A stretch of 64,000 nt of DNA from Azorinus chamasolen. Lineage: Eukaryota > Mollusca > Bivalvia > Cardiida > Solecurtidae. Below, piece after piece: positions 11,041 through 22,900 of this stretch (within the stretch, counting starts at the first letter, position 1; every line of letters begins with the position of its first letter). Position numbers and translations under genes: made by a program. The DNA is taken from positions 12,702,378 to 12,766,377 of the forward strand of contig OY755240.1 of the NCBI GenBank assembly GCA_963576725.1. Reading direction: 5' to 3'. The notes beneath the pieces were generated by a model, which did not search any database, was not told where the DNA came from, and saw nothing but the letters and a program-made list of their open reading frames with translations.

Positions 11041-11820
11041 AAACTTTAACCATTTCCTTCATACGCATTTTAACACATTTGCAAACAGAGCAGACCAAGA
11101 TCAGTACAGGAGATGGCTGATCAGGTTCTCCTCTGTTTGCCTATGAAATAATATATGATTCTACATTTTCCGCTATGGGATATGTCATAACACCATAAAA
11201 TCGGGGTCACTCAAAAGCCCCTCATTACAAAAGCCCCTCGATCAAAGGCCCCTCAATAAAATGGCAAAGGCTTACAAAAAAGCCCCTCACTATATTTCAC
11301 AAATAGTTTTTTTTGTTAATTAATAATTATACTCCAAATATTAGTGCCGTAAATCGCTAAAATGCACTAGTGCATTTGTTATGTAAATTGGCACTCGTCA
11401 GCCAATCGTAGCGCTCATTTAAGCGTTAGCCAATCGTAGCGCTCCATACGTTGTCCGTTGTATTAAGTACTACGCTAAAGCTCGTGTCATATATTATAGT
11501 TTCATAAAAACAATTTGTAATGAACATTCATGCCAGATCCTCTATATATTTATTATCCATATCATACAGGTTCTAAAACAAAGCCTTCTGATCAGGTTCT
11601 ACCCTATTTGCTCAATGAAAATTAATGAATATTCATTAGGTGAATATCATTGTATATTTGTACGAGGGGCTTTTGATCAGGGTCTGCTCTGTTTGCTAAT
11701 GGTATAATATAGATCTGATTCTACAGGTTCTGACATGTCCGTGTGCTGTTATAACAATGCAATTAATGTTCATCATATTTTTTTTCATTGAATATTCATG
11801 GAGTACAGGGTTAAGCTTGT
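11041..11820. mobile_element. A/A2-type MITE pieces on both sides of a CAAAAGCCCCTC element
   Basis: 11048-11195 reads as the left part of an A/A2 chimera (TTTAACCATTTCCTTCATAC, core at about 11100-11130). 11675-11815 has a second right half (GGTCTGCTCTGTTTGC to GGAGTACAGGGTTAA). Between them lies the CAAAAGCCCCTC element. Confidence 0.5.
11205..11676. mobile_element. element with repeated CAAAAGCCCCTC ends
   Basis: The left end has four to five copies of a CAAAAGCCCCTC unit (11211-11289); the right end (11662-11676) has one inverted copy, GAGGGGCTTTTG. The layout is the same as in the 299-2834 element but the unit differs. No coding sequence. Confidence 0.45.
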
Positions 11821-12025
11821 CGAACTATTAAAGTTTTTGTTTTCATTAACCGACTTCAATTTCAAGATGCTGTGTATATTCAATGAATTGTGTATGTCAA
11901 TCAGTTTTGATCCTGATCACACTCGGTGGTGACGTCTTGTTACTCACCTGCTGTTCTGGATCCAGGCTGTTTGCAAAGGTAAGCACGCACTTTCCAGTAG
12001 CACTTTACCCTTTCCCTGTTCAATA
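11820..12025. other. no feature recognised
   Basis: Short AT-rich stretch; the reading frame from 11883 has no recognisable domain and runs into the next transposon. Confidence 0.4.
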
Positions 12026-12195
12026 CAGTAAAACCCCTCTAAACCGGAATTCTAGTAAAGAAGAATTTAGATACTTTTACTTAGGCAGGTGGCACCTTAA
12101 TGCAGGGTGAAACCCGGCATTAAGCAGCCACCTGTCTCCAAATCCGATATTCATACTATACTAAATTTAGCGTCCGGTAGAGAGGGGGTTTATGG
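12026..12195. mobile_element. Tigger-like MITE, family C, core deleted
   Basis: CAGTAAAACCCCTCTAAACC at the left (TA before it) and GGTAGAGAGGGGGTTTATGG at the right. The inner palindrome is shortened: GCAGGGTGAAACCCGGCATT replaces the usual centre. Confidence 0.65.
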
Positions 12196-12403
12196 TATTC
12201 ATATGAGAAAATGATAACATGAATATTTATTAACTGATTTTTTGTAATGACATGTACACTAGAGGAACCGTCTGATCTGGGTCTACTTTAATGTTCTAGC
12301 GTATACATGAGGGAAAGGGTTAAAGTGACTGTCCTGATAGTCAGGGTCACTAAATATCACAAACATGTTAGCTCTAAGTTGAAAAAGAACCACATGCTTA
12401 TCC

Positions 12404-12625
12404 CTAACCATTCCCTCATATTGACGACTTTTGACGACTCTGTAAAAGTCACTTTGTGAAATGATAAATTGAGCATTTGCTCCTATAGGAGCCAATGCTC
12501 TATTAATCACAATGGCTTCAAGCTACAAAATTCTAAAATTTTCCTTTTCTCTAGTTACTGCTCCTTTTCGATTGATTTATTCAAAGAGGTTGTATCTAAA
12601 AATAGCCTATAAGGTAATGGGTTAA
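12404..12625. mobile_element. TTAA-type MITE, family B
   Basis: CCATTCCCTCATATTGACGA at the left, GCATTTGCTCCTATAGGAGC centre near 12487, and AGGTAATGGGTTAA at 12625. The left TTAA is mutated to CTAA. Confidence 0.75.
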
Positions 12626-12629
12626 CTGC

Positions 12630-13227
12630 CATACTAACAGATTATTGTTACTTTGAAAATTCCCTTTTTATTATGCCCACTTTTCAAGAGCTGGGTTGCA
12701 TGCTAAATACCCAAATTATTCGCACAGGCAAGCAGGAACAGTTTGATCTGGTTCTACACTGTTGCCTACTATGTCAGTGTAATTTAAAGTTACATTACCC
12801 TAGCCCTAACTCTCATATGGCATAATAAAACTATTCTAATTAACGTTCACGAAGTCATGAGAGAAATTAATAAACTTACTCATGTATGCTCATAGGCCCG
12901 TTTTATTAAAGATCATACCGCTGAAATTATCGCAAGTTCTATCGTAAGTATGTTAGAACTTGCGATCATACCAGTCGTGCGAATTAGGCCTTTATTGTTG
13001 CACACTAGAATTAGTAGCTATTGTCATAAAAGTGAGGATATACATACGGCCTCTAGTAAAAACTGGGTCCTGAGCTCTACACGTTTACATATAAAGATGA
13101 GTGTCAGACAACGCTGGCCTGGACTCCCTGCTTGTCAACTGGCCTGGGTCTACCCTTTTGCAATAGCCATGTCATGTTTTTGTCATGGTGCTATTTAAAT
13201 AATGGTATGAATAGGCTACGAATAGTA
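12630..13227. other. intergenic, no gene recognised
   Basis: Contains only a small imperfect hairpin near 12930-12966 (GCAAGTTCTATCG / GTTAGAACTTGC). Reading frames at 12950-13198 have no recognisable domain. Confidence 0.4.
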
Positions 13228-13894
13228 TTAAAGATGTATGCTGCGCAAATTTCCGCAATTTTTGCGTTTCGTACTGATTCAGAATTGGAATCTATGTGCC
13301 TTAACACTTATTTAACGCTAAACAGAACGGTCAGTAAATGGTTGTTTGTGTCGAATAAACTAGAAAAATGGATTGCTACGGAAACCAACGGAACATCCTT
13401 TGCCATTGGCCGGAATCTGTCGTAAGATTCAAATTTTTACATACCGGAAATAATCATTCGATGTACCTGTATGAGTTAGCTCCCTTTGACCGTTATATTT
13501 GATTGACACCATTGAACGGTATATTTAGCATGTGGTAAGATGGGCATATTGGCTTATTTTCCTGAATACACTCTATTATGTAGGCCAACCACCAGTGTCA
13601 GATATTGTACATGTGGTAAAAACCTAATTAATATTCAAAGCGTTGTTCCGAAATAGAACCGGAGTCTTTCAGAACTTGGCCGAAGATGTCCGCTGATTTC
13701 CGAACAAAATCTCCGTAATAAAAAGGAGGCTCCTTTTTAAGAATTCAGCAGTATTCGGATAGCGATAATATTTAGCTGAACAAATATATCTTTTCGGAAA
13801 ATGGGTTGTAAGCATTATTTTCATTGTATGTATACCTGTATAGCTTCTGGTGTTGATTGATTGATACGAAAAAATGCGCATAATACATCTTTAA
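13228..13894. mobile_element. TTAA-flanked element, family L (AGATGTAT ends)
   Basis: Starts TTAAAGATGTATGCTGCGCA and ends with the inverse TGCGCATAATACATCTTTAA. About 667 bp with no transposase. TTAA flanks point to the same target choice as the palindromic families. Confidence 0.65.
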
Positions 13895-14076
13895 GTGCAA
13901 CTGCTTCTGTTATTAAATCAACCTTTTTGGTCGTCTCTGTTTCGGTAAGTATTGTAATGAACAGACAAACAAGTTTCATTTATTTGTGCAATTAGAAAGT
14001 TTTTAAACACTGGACAAACACTTCTTTTACATCAGACGACCAAACTCTGAAATCTGATGGTCGTTTTTTTACCCTT

Positions 14077-14307
14077 TTAACCGATATCTAGACACCTTAT
14101 GATGCCTTTGCAAACGAACTAAACCCAGGTGAGACGGCTTCTGCAGAAACAGTCTGTCTGCACAGAGTCTGCTCTATTGTATGTGGAATTATACAGTTTT
14201 CGCAACGGTAAAAAAAATCAAGTGTTCAAATTCTATAATAAAAAGTATTATTTGCGATTTCATTTTTCTTACATGAATATTGGTCAGGTAAAGGGTTACA
14301 CTTATAT
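14077..14307. mobile_element. family A2 MITE, inverted, eroded
   Basis: TTAACCGATATCTAGACACC at the left; dyad GAGACGGCTTCTGCAGAAAC near 14140; ends CAGGTAAAGGGTTAC. Confidence 0.5.
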
Positions 14308-14529
14308 CTGATTAACAGACATGCATCCGTCTATTATATATGAATACCTACATTAATAATTGTATTAAACATATAACAAAGGATTTTACTGCCATGGCAT
14401 GAACGCAGCGTATCTTTTACATGTAATTTTATAATAAAACAGAGCAGGTCCTGATAAGACAGCTCTACGCTGGTCACAAATGCGCAAACGAATGGGCTTA
14501 TGGAGTAAAGGATTAAGATGGATGATAGC

Positions 14530-14759
14530 TTAACACATTTCCTCCTAGTGACGCATTTTGGCGCCTCTGTAAAAGTCACATTTTGCAACCATTGTGATAA
14601 ATAGAGCATTTGCTCCATAGGAGCAAATGTTCTACTTATCACAATGATTTCAAAACTACACAATTCTAAAATTCTCCTTTTCTATAGTTAATGCCCCTCT
14701 TCGGTAGATTAAATCAAAGAGGTTTGGGTCTAAAAGTAGTCTAGGAGAGATTGAGTTAA
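14530..14759. mobile_element. TTAA-flanked MITE, family B
   Basis: TTAA at 14530-14533 and 14756-14759. Palindrome centred on GCATTTGCTCCATAGGAGCA near 14622. Confidence 0.75.
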
Positions 14760-15340
14760 TGCAAAACAAATTTATACTGAAAAAACCGTGTAAATACTTT
14801 CGTTCTTTATTTATCAGTCAGGTTTATACAATAATGGATCACAATAAATATAAACATTGACACATCTCCTGTAGCATTGGATATTGCAATACTTTTTATA
14901 AACATTGACATGTCTCCTGGATCATTGGATATTTCAATACCTTTAAATAAACACAACCAAGACATAACACTGACATATTCTTATTGTAAACTTTGTTCAT
15001 TTTTCATGTAAAATACATTTCCGCAATATACTTTGCGATATACAGTATTCAATTTCTCTTGTTATCCTTAAATCCATAGTTCCATAAATATGTATTTTTA
15101 CACCTTGAACCTGGGTCTTGTCTGTTTGCTAAAGACGTTTTTTAGACCTGATTGTACAGTTTCTATCTTGGGGGGGGACGCGTGTTTGTATACCACAATA
15201 CACGTGTTTGTATACCACAATACACATTAATCTACTCAATATTCACGATGTCATTAGTTTTATATGATTATTCATGAGGCAAAAATAACCATTTACCTTA
15301 TGAATATTTATACAAGACTTCGTCAAGTTTGTGTTTTCTT
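14760..15340. other. AT-rich stretch with two direct repeats and an A2 right half
   Basis: An AACATTGACA(C/T)(A/G)TCTCCTG sequence recurs at about 14851 and 14903, and again weakly at 15815. 15115-15330 is an A2 right half with the CATGAATATTCAT-type end. No gene seen. Confidence 0.4.
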
Positions 15341-15344
15341 AGCC

Positions 15345-15690
15345 CTTTAGTCTATGAACATTCATGTAAGAAATAATGAAGTAATGACTATTAGATTTAT
15401 TGTTCTAATAGTATATGGGCAATTCTTGACCTGGTACAATCAGCAAACTGAACAGACTCTGCTCTGGGTCTACTATATTTGCAAAGGCGTATATTTGGAG
15501 CATGTGGTCAAAATATAAAACAGGTTATTTTGCTGTCAAGACATGAAGTAGAGCTGTACTATATAAACAACCAGTGCAGACCCAGATCAGACAATGCATA
15601 CATGATTTATCTGATCTGGGTCTACTTTGTTTGCAAAGACGTAAAATGGTTATATGGAAAAAAGATACACGAAAAGTGGTAGCTAAGTTA
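15345..15690. mobile_element. two consecutive A2 MITE fragments
   Basis: The first runs from CTATGAACATTCATGTAAGA to GCGTATATTTGGAGCATG (about 15495). The second continues at about 15505 with its own dyad GACCCAGATCAGACAATGC / ATCTGATCTGGGTC and ends near 15670. TTAA ends are lost. Confidence 0.55.
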
Positions 15691-15975
15691 AATGCGGATC
15701 AGAAGTTAGGCTGTAAAAAGGCTTCTTGTAATACTTTCTAATTATTTGTTCTTTGTTTTTCAGTCATGTTTATTCACTAATATGTCATTACAAAAATAAA
15801 GACTGACGCACCTCCTGCATCATTCGATATTCAATGACTGTAAGTAAACACAACCAAAGAAAATAGAAAACTGTCATAGCCACCCTTGCAACTTTTGTTC
15901 ATATTTCTCCTTAACACATATTCATAATCATAATATACTTTACCAAATACATGTACATTATTTCTCTCGTTGTCC

Positions 15976-16201
15976 TTAACCCTGCCTTCATATAAATGCA
16001 TTTTCACGCACCTGACCTGCAAACAGAGTAGACCCAGATCAGACGGTTCCTATAGGAGCCGTTTGATCAGGGTCCACTCTGTTTGCTAATGGAATTCGAT
16101 GTATCTATGTCTTTAGTTTTTAAAATGGCTACATTGTTCCACCTTCCAAATTTCGTTAGGTATTGAAATTTGGAATAAATGTAAAACAGGGAAATGGTTA
16201 A
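15976..16201. mobile_element. TTAA-flanked MITE, family A
   Basis: TTAACCCTGCCTTCATATAA to AAACAGGGAAATGGTTAA. Centre GGTTCCTATAGGAGCC near 16050. Confidence 0.8.
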
Positions 16202-16450
16202 ACCTTTATTGCATGATAGATACGCCATTCGAAGCAAACAGAATAGTCCCAGATCAGGCGACACCTGTTGGAACCATCTGATCAGGGTCTGCGCTATGTT
16301 TCCTTATACAATAATATAATTCTGATTGTACAGCTTCAGCCATAAGCGCAAATTCCTGTGTTCATATAACATAAAATTCAACAAATAAATATTTATTATA
16401 TGTCATTATTTCTTACAAATACATGTGCATGTAATATATTCATGAAGTAA
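16202..16450. mobile_element. family A2 MITE, sharing TTAA with the preceding element
   Basis: Starts from the terminal TTAA of the preceding A element, with dyad GGCGACACCTGTTGGAACC near 16265, and ends in the TACATGAATATTCATGAAG-type arm without a clean TTAA. Confidence 0.5.
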
Positions 16451-16560
16451 ACGATTAATTTGTATTCTCACTATGCTTTAAACCTTTAGCTGCCAATGGT
16501 GAATCTGTCATTACCTAATCAAATAGTTTGTATAACCTGTTGGTTGTGAAAATAGCAAGT

Positions 16561-16789
16561 TTAACCCATTCCCACATAGGCTATTTTTAGACCCATCCAC
16601 TTAGAAAAATCTACCGAAAAGGAGCATTAACTAGAGAAAAGGGAAAAGTTTTGAATTCTGTGTTTTGAAACCATTGTGATAAATAGAGCATTTGCTCCTA
16701 GAGGAGCAAATGCTCTATTTATCACAATGGTTTCACAAAGTGACATTTACATAATCGTCAAAAGGCGTCAATATACGGGAATGGTTTAA
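16561..16789. mobile_element. TTAA-flanked MITE, family B
   Basis: TTAA at both ends (16561-16564, 16786-16789). The 60-bp palindrome is centred on GCTCCTAGAGGAGC near 16702. Confidence 0.85.
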
Positions 16790-17093
16790 TATTTCAGTTA
16801 ATGACGAATGTTGCTAATGGCAGTGAAATGGTTAATGATACAGTAACTTATTACTAATTTCACATCATTTTCTTTTACAGAAGAAGTAAAAACCCTTCGA
16901 ACGTAATTTCCTATCACCTTTGAGCAAACTATTGTTCCAATACATTGCCTCATAGCTATAAACCTGCTGAGTTGGGTCCGAGATCGTTCTCGTGTATATG
17001 ATTGGTAATACTTTGAACTGAACCAAAATCCTGACCAACCCAAGGCTTGAAAACGTTCAAAAAGTTTTGTAACCTCGAGGACATTTTGTCTTT

Positions 17094-19868
17094 TTATTCT
17101 TCGTCGAAGAATCCTTCACTAGCCTTTGCGTATTCTTTGAATTTTTTCTCAACGTCCCTTTTCAACGTATCTGTTCCAGCAGCAATCACTCTCAATTTTG
17201 ACACATTGTTGACAAAAGCCTTGGTCGCTACCTGAGTTTCTTCCCCTGAGAGATCTGCCTTCAAAATGTCTTTTCTCAGAGTATCTTCGTCATTCAGAAT
17301 TATGGATACATTAGTTTGAACCTGCGGCGCATGCTCCAAGACTCGCCGGATGTGACGACATGCGTTCTGGAAGTGCCCCAATGGTTGTAAGCAGTTTTCT
17401 GGGTCACCTTTGCTATTGTTTGACACCTCCGTCCTGTCGAAGCTCAGGTCTAAGAAGTTCTTAGATTTTCTATCGATGGTTAATTTGGCATCTCCTACAA
17501 CACATATCCCTAGATAATGTACATTTGTAGATCTATGTGTACATACAAACACTCTATTAACCGGACGTTCAAATTAGTATCACTGTCAGTCTTATTTTTA
17601 GACAAGTGTCAGCTTAATGCAGAGCGAAAGTAATGCAGAAAGCTTACCATAAGGACCTACAGTAAAACCTCTCTATAACGGCCATTGGATTGTGTTAGTT
17701 GGTATTCGGGGCAGGTGGCTGCTTAAAGCAAGGTGAAAGTAAAACAGAACGCTCATATAGGAGCGTTCTGTTTTACTTTCACCTTGCTGTAAGCAGCCAC
17801 CTGTATTTAACACAAAATACTTGATGTGATTTAGTGGCCGTTATAGAGAGGTTTAACTGTAAATTCTTCTTTATTAAAGTTAGGCAATACATATGTACAT
17901 GTATACAATTAGATAATGTTTATTTGTAATTACTTGAATCTTTGCATTTATAAGTCACTTAATAAGTGTATCAATTAGACTGTTCAATGGAATACCTTTA
18001 GGCGGAACATTTCTTTCAAGATATGTTCATACGAGGGGTGTTCCATAAATAATGTCATCTGTGCTTTATTTCGCGGAAATCGTGCAATTCATGCACAAAA
18101 CCACCTCGTGTCGATTGAGTGATCACTGGCTCGTGACACAGGTAAATATCTCGTCCACACGTTCACTTGCCTCGGTACAGTGTACATCGTTTCATAGCCT
18201 ATTCGTTAGACTATACACAAAATGACAGGAAAACGAGCTGAAAATGTTCTTGAAATTAGGGCCTATATAAAAGGTAGGTCATTACTCGGCATAAAGGCTG
18301 TAGATATTCACCGCGAGGTGTGTGACATTTATGGGGGGGGGGGGCAAATGTCCCACAGGACTGTTTGTAGGTGGGTAGCTAAATTTAGTGCTGGGCAGCA
18401 GCAACTGAAAGATGCTGCTCGCCCAGGTCGTCCTGCAACAACTACGACCAAAGGTAACATAGAAAAAATCCGAAATATCCTCAAAACTGATGCTCGATTC
18501 ACCGTAAGACAATTGGCTCGAATGACAAACTTGTCGTTAGCAAGAGTTCATGCAATTTTGAAGAAACACCTAAAAGTTAGAAAGATAAATGCAAGATGGA
18601 TACCCCATTTGTTAACGGATGAGCAAAAAAAAGACGCGTGTAACAATGGCAAAAACACTTCTCAAAATGTACCCAAAATATAGTAAAAAAGGCTTTTGAT
18701 AATATAGTCACTGGTGATGAGACCTGGGTGTATTATTTTGAACCAAAGCGGAAGGTTTCCAACCGAATATGGGCCACTAAAAATGCCAGACGCCCAAGTA
18801 TTGCCAAACGAATACGAACGGTAAAGAAGGTTTTGTATGCTATTTTTTCACTAATAAGGGTCCAGCTATTCAAATGCCGGTGCCAAAAGGCAGAACGGTC
18901 ACAGGCAAGTTCTATAAAAACGTTGTTCTGAGAAAATTGAAGAACTACTACAAAAGTAGCCGCCCCAAAACAGGACTTAAGTATGTCCGACTTTTGCATG
19001 ATAATGCACCCGCTCACAAGGCACGTATTGTGACTGACTTTTTGGAGTCAGAGAAGGTTATCGTCCTTCCGCACCCTCCGTATTCGCCAGACTTGGCCCC
19101 CTGCGACTATTTTCTCTTTCCAAAACTTAAATATCATTTATCTGGAAGGAGATACAATTCGAGAAATGCCCTTGGATCTGCTGTTTATCAGTGTCTGATG
19201 GGTGTCCCCATTGAAGAGTATGAAAAATGCTTCCAAAAATGGATTGACCGGCTAAAAAGGTGTATTCTGGCTGGCGGAGAGTATTTTGAAGGCAGAGCAA
19301 ATTAAAATGAACAAAAGCACTTCCGCTATATGAGCACCGATGCAAGTGACATTATTTTTGGAACACCCCTCGTAGATATGTACATTGTCATAGAAACAAA
19401 CAGGACTAGATAAAGATTAACAAACTTAGAGAATTCTTCTCCTCATAGGTGTGTCCAATTCTAATGAGTACCATCAATACTAGGTTTGACTGAGAAATAA
19501 AATAATTAGATAGACAAGTGTATGTCGGTTATCTACAGCTGTGAAACATGCAGCCAAGCGTACCACATCTCTGTACTAGTATCTTCACACATTCTGAAAG
19601 GACTGGTATTCCGTTGGTCTCTTCTACAAAGAACTCCTTGAACTTGTGAGTGTCTTCCTCAAGGGACCGGAAGCTGCTGACCACATCGTTATAAAGCTTG
19701 CAAAGGTCCTGAAACAAACAGTAACACATGTACATAAGGAGAAGAAAAGAATGCAATCCAAGTGCAGAAAAAAGAATTGGGAGGTATTGACAGCGATAGA
19801 GAAAAACTTCCAACATTCAGACAAAGAAAGGGGATGGAGGGCGAGAGAAAGGGTAGTTGAAGGAGAGA

Positions 19869-19927
<59 letters not shown>

Positions 19928-22900
19928 GCGGGAGTTAAGAGGGAGAGATGCATTGTAAATAATTTACTTAGCATGCAAAGAGTGAAATCATTTTGAATCA
20001 TTTCTTGAACATAACAAAAATCAAACCGCACAGTTTGGACTGTGCATGGTGTGGTTAGAAGTTGTAAAAAGACTCGACAATTTTAAAACCAGATAGATAG
20101 CAAACAAATACGCATTATGTTACCTGAAACGTCTTGTCCAGAGAGGCGAGAGGTATTTTGTCCAGCTGCAATGCAGTTATAAGTTCTATGGAGGTTTCTG
20201 AAAGAATGTAAGTGTAGAGTGAGTGAGTGAGTTGGGTAAGTGTAGACATATAAACTTTAGTATCTTTTTGCATGTATAAACTTTAGTATCTTTATGTATA
20301 CATGTATACGTATACATGTATATGCTGAGGTAAATCCATGCTTACAAGCTGTAGCATTTTTAAGTATAAATATGCTTACGTATCATGTATATATAAGCTT
20401 TTGTATCTTTATGTACATAGATATATATAGAAGCTTTAGTATCAAACTCGGCGTCTCCTCTGGGTCCGAGTTATTTGCAAATTTCGAGTCAGGTCTCAAA
20501 TAGTGGGATAAAGGTTAACATGATTTTGATTTGAATGTGATTCAGCTTTGTTTCATGCGTTAATGAATACATGTGTCCCATGTTTCATGTGACCATAATT
20601 GTACATGTATTTCTATTTTGTAGACTGTTCTTTCAAGTACATGCACGTGCTTATCAGTAAACACGAGTTTGGTTTGCAATCTCTATAAGGATTTATCATT
20701 TCCTGAATAAATATACCGATATATATAAGAAATAATGACTTTATAAGCCGAATGTTTATACATGTAATGTCATGTAATACCGTATAGCAGCTTTTAACGT
20801 TTAAGTATGAGAGTTAGCGTCTAGCTAAATGTTCGACCAGATTTAAGGAAGTGACCTCGTCCTCGTATGAGTGCATATAGACTGATATCAACTAAAGGTC
20901 GATTTTACAATTTGGTTAAGATTTCCTGGTTTATTAACTAGCATAGAAAGAGCTCTAAAATCTAGCTAAAGAGATACAGTTACAGAGTTGGAAGTTAAGT
21001 TAGAGTTGGAGCGGCCGCACACGGTCGCGAAGGTTGCGGGGTTAAAGTCTAAAGACGCGGCCAGGTCTCATATGTCGCTAGCTATGAATTAACCCTTCAC
21101 TTGCTGAATTTTAAAATACATTTCTCCTTCTTTACCCATGTCCTGTTTTATAATTACATATATCTTCACTGTGTACACGTATTTCGCTGTGCAATCACTG
21201 CTGTGGAGTGCACTGGTTGCATAATCAACTTGTAAATAGTGCGGACCCTGATGAGACAGCCTCTGCAGGAGCTGTCTCATCTGGGTCTACACTATTTACA
21301 GATACGTTTATTGACGTGAATAGCAAGCGAAGGATTAAAATTATCCACCGGAGAATCAGAGTTGTCATACTACCACTACTCGTATTACAGTCATACGATT
21401 ATCGCAAATGTTGGCTCTGGCAGAAACTGTAAATTCAGATCTATTTTATTCCATAAACAAATAGATATACGAGACTCCCGTAAAGCCGACCCTGATCAGA
21501 AAGCCCCTACTGGAACTTCCTGATCTCCCGTAGGAGCTTTCAGCATTACTTTAGGCCTGCGTTAAGCTGTCGCGCATGTTTCTAGATATGCATATATTGA
21601 TACATTTTAAAGAAATTCTGTATTGTAAATTTCGGAAGGCTCGAACTTTTTAGTTCGAGTTATCCCGAAGATCGAGTTCGATATATCGAAGTTCAACTGT
21701 ATATTGACGAAAAATGGCAAAAACAAGAAAGAAATGTACATAGACAAAACTGTAACTGATTAAAATATGTTATGGCAATACAGAGACACTTTGTAAGTAC
21801 ATGTAGGCGAATATATGACCTTATAAATGAATAAGAAGGACTACAACTTGGGATTATTCATGAAATCTGAATCTGAACTACAATAAAACCTCTTTAAAGT
21901 GACTTCTCTGATCGTGGGTCATTGGGACAGGTGGTAGTGTAATGCAGATCGTGGGCCATTGGGAAAGTTGAAAGTGTAATGCAGATCGTAGGTCGATGGG
22001 ACAGGTGGTAGTGTTATGCAGATCGTAGGTCAATGGGACAGAAGGTAGTGTAATGCAGATCGTAGGTCAATGGGTGTAATGCACATCGTAGGTCAATGGG
22101 ACAGGTTGTAGTGTAATGCAGATCGTAGGTCAATGGGACAGGTGCTAGTGTAATGCAGATCGTGGGCCATTGGGAAAGTTGAAAGTATAATGCAGATCGT
22201 AGGTCGATGGGACAGGTGGTAGTGTAATGCAGGTCGTAGGTCAATGGGACAGGTGGTAGTGTAATGCAGATCGTAGGTCAATGGGACAGGTGCTAGTGTA
22301 ATGCAGATCGTAGGCCATTGGGACAGGTGCTAGTGTAATGCAGATCGTAGGTCAATGGGACAGGTGGTAGTGTAATGCAGAACAGAGCTTATTCTGCGTT
22401 ACATCTGTTACCCCATGTTCTTAAAGCTGTCTATCTTCACCAGGTGTTTGTTCCAGAGAGAGTTTTTCTGTACTCACCAAAGTCTCTGTGATCAACTGCC
22501 TTGTGCTGTCGGGCCGATTTCGGGGGTTCAGTGACTGGCTGCGAAGGCTCGGACAAGGTGCCCGACCTGGCCCCCACATTGTTATTAGAGAGCAATGGCT
22601 TCTGCTCTTCCTGCAATAAAGTGTCGATATCCTATGTGTACAATGCGAAAGCCAGTTTCGGCATAGTCCGTAAGGTATACGATGCACAATGAAGCTGTCC
22701 GAAAATTGCCGACAAAGCCATATTGTGCATCGAAAACATTACAAAGTTTATCGAATGATGTCGATATTAGGATGAACCGGATTTGGAAGCCGATTGTCTT
22801 CAATTTCATTACAAAGGTGTAAATAAAACTGTTTGGATCAAATAGTTCTGAGAATCTGGGTTACATTGCAAAGGTAATTTGGTAATTTGGTAATTTATTA

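Noticed and set aside
12950..13425. Two overlapping + strand frames
   Set aside because: The second runs into the TTAA-flanked family L element; no conserved motif in either.
21886..22385. CRISPR-like array of regular repeats
   Set aside because: Units are contiguous with no unique spacers, in a eukaryotic genome; it is a satellite.
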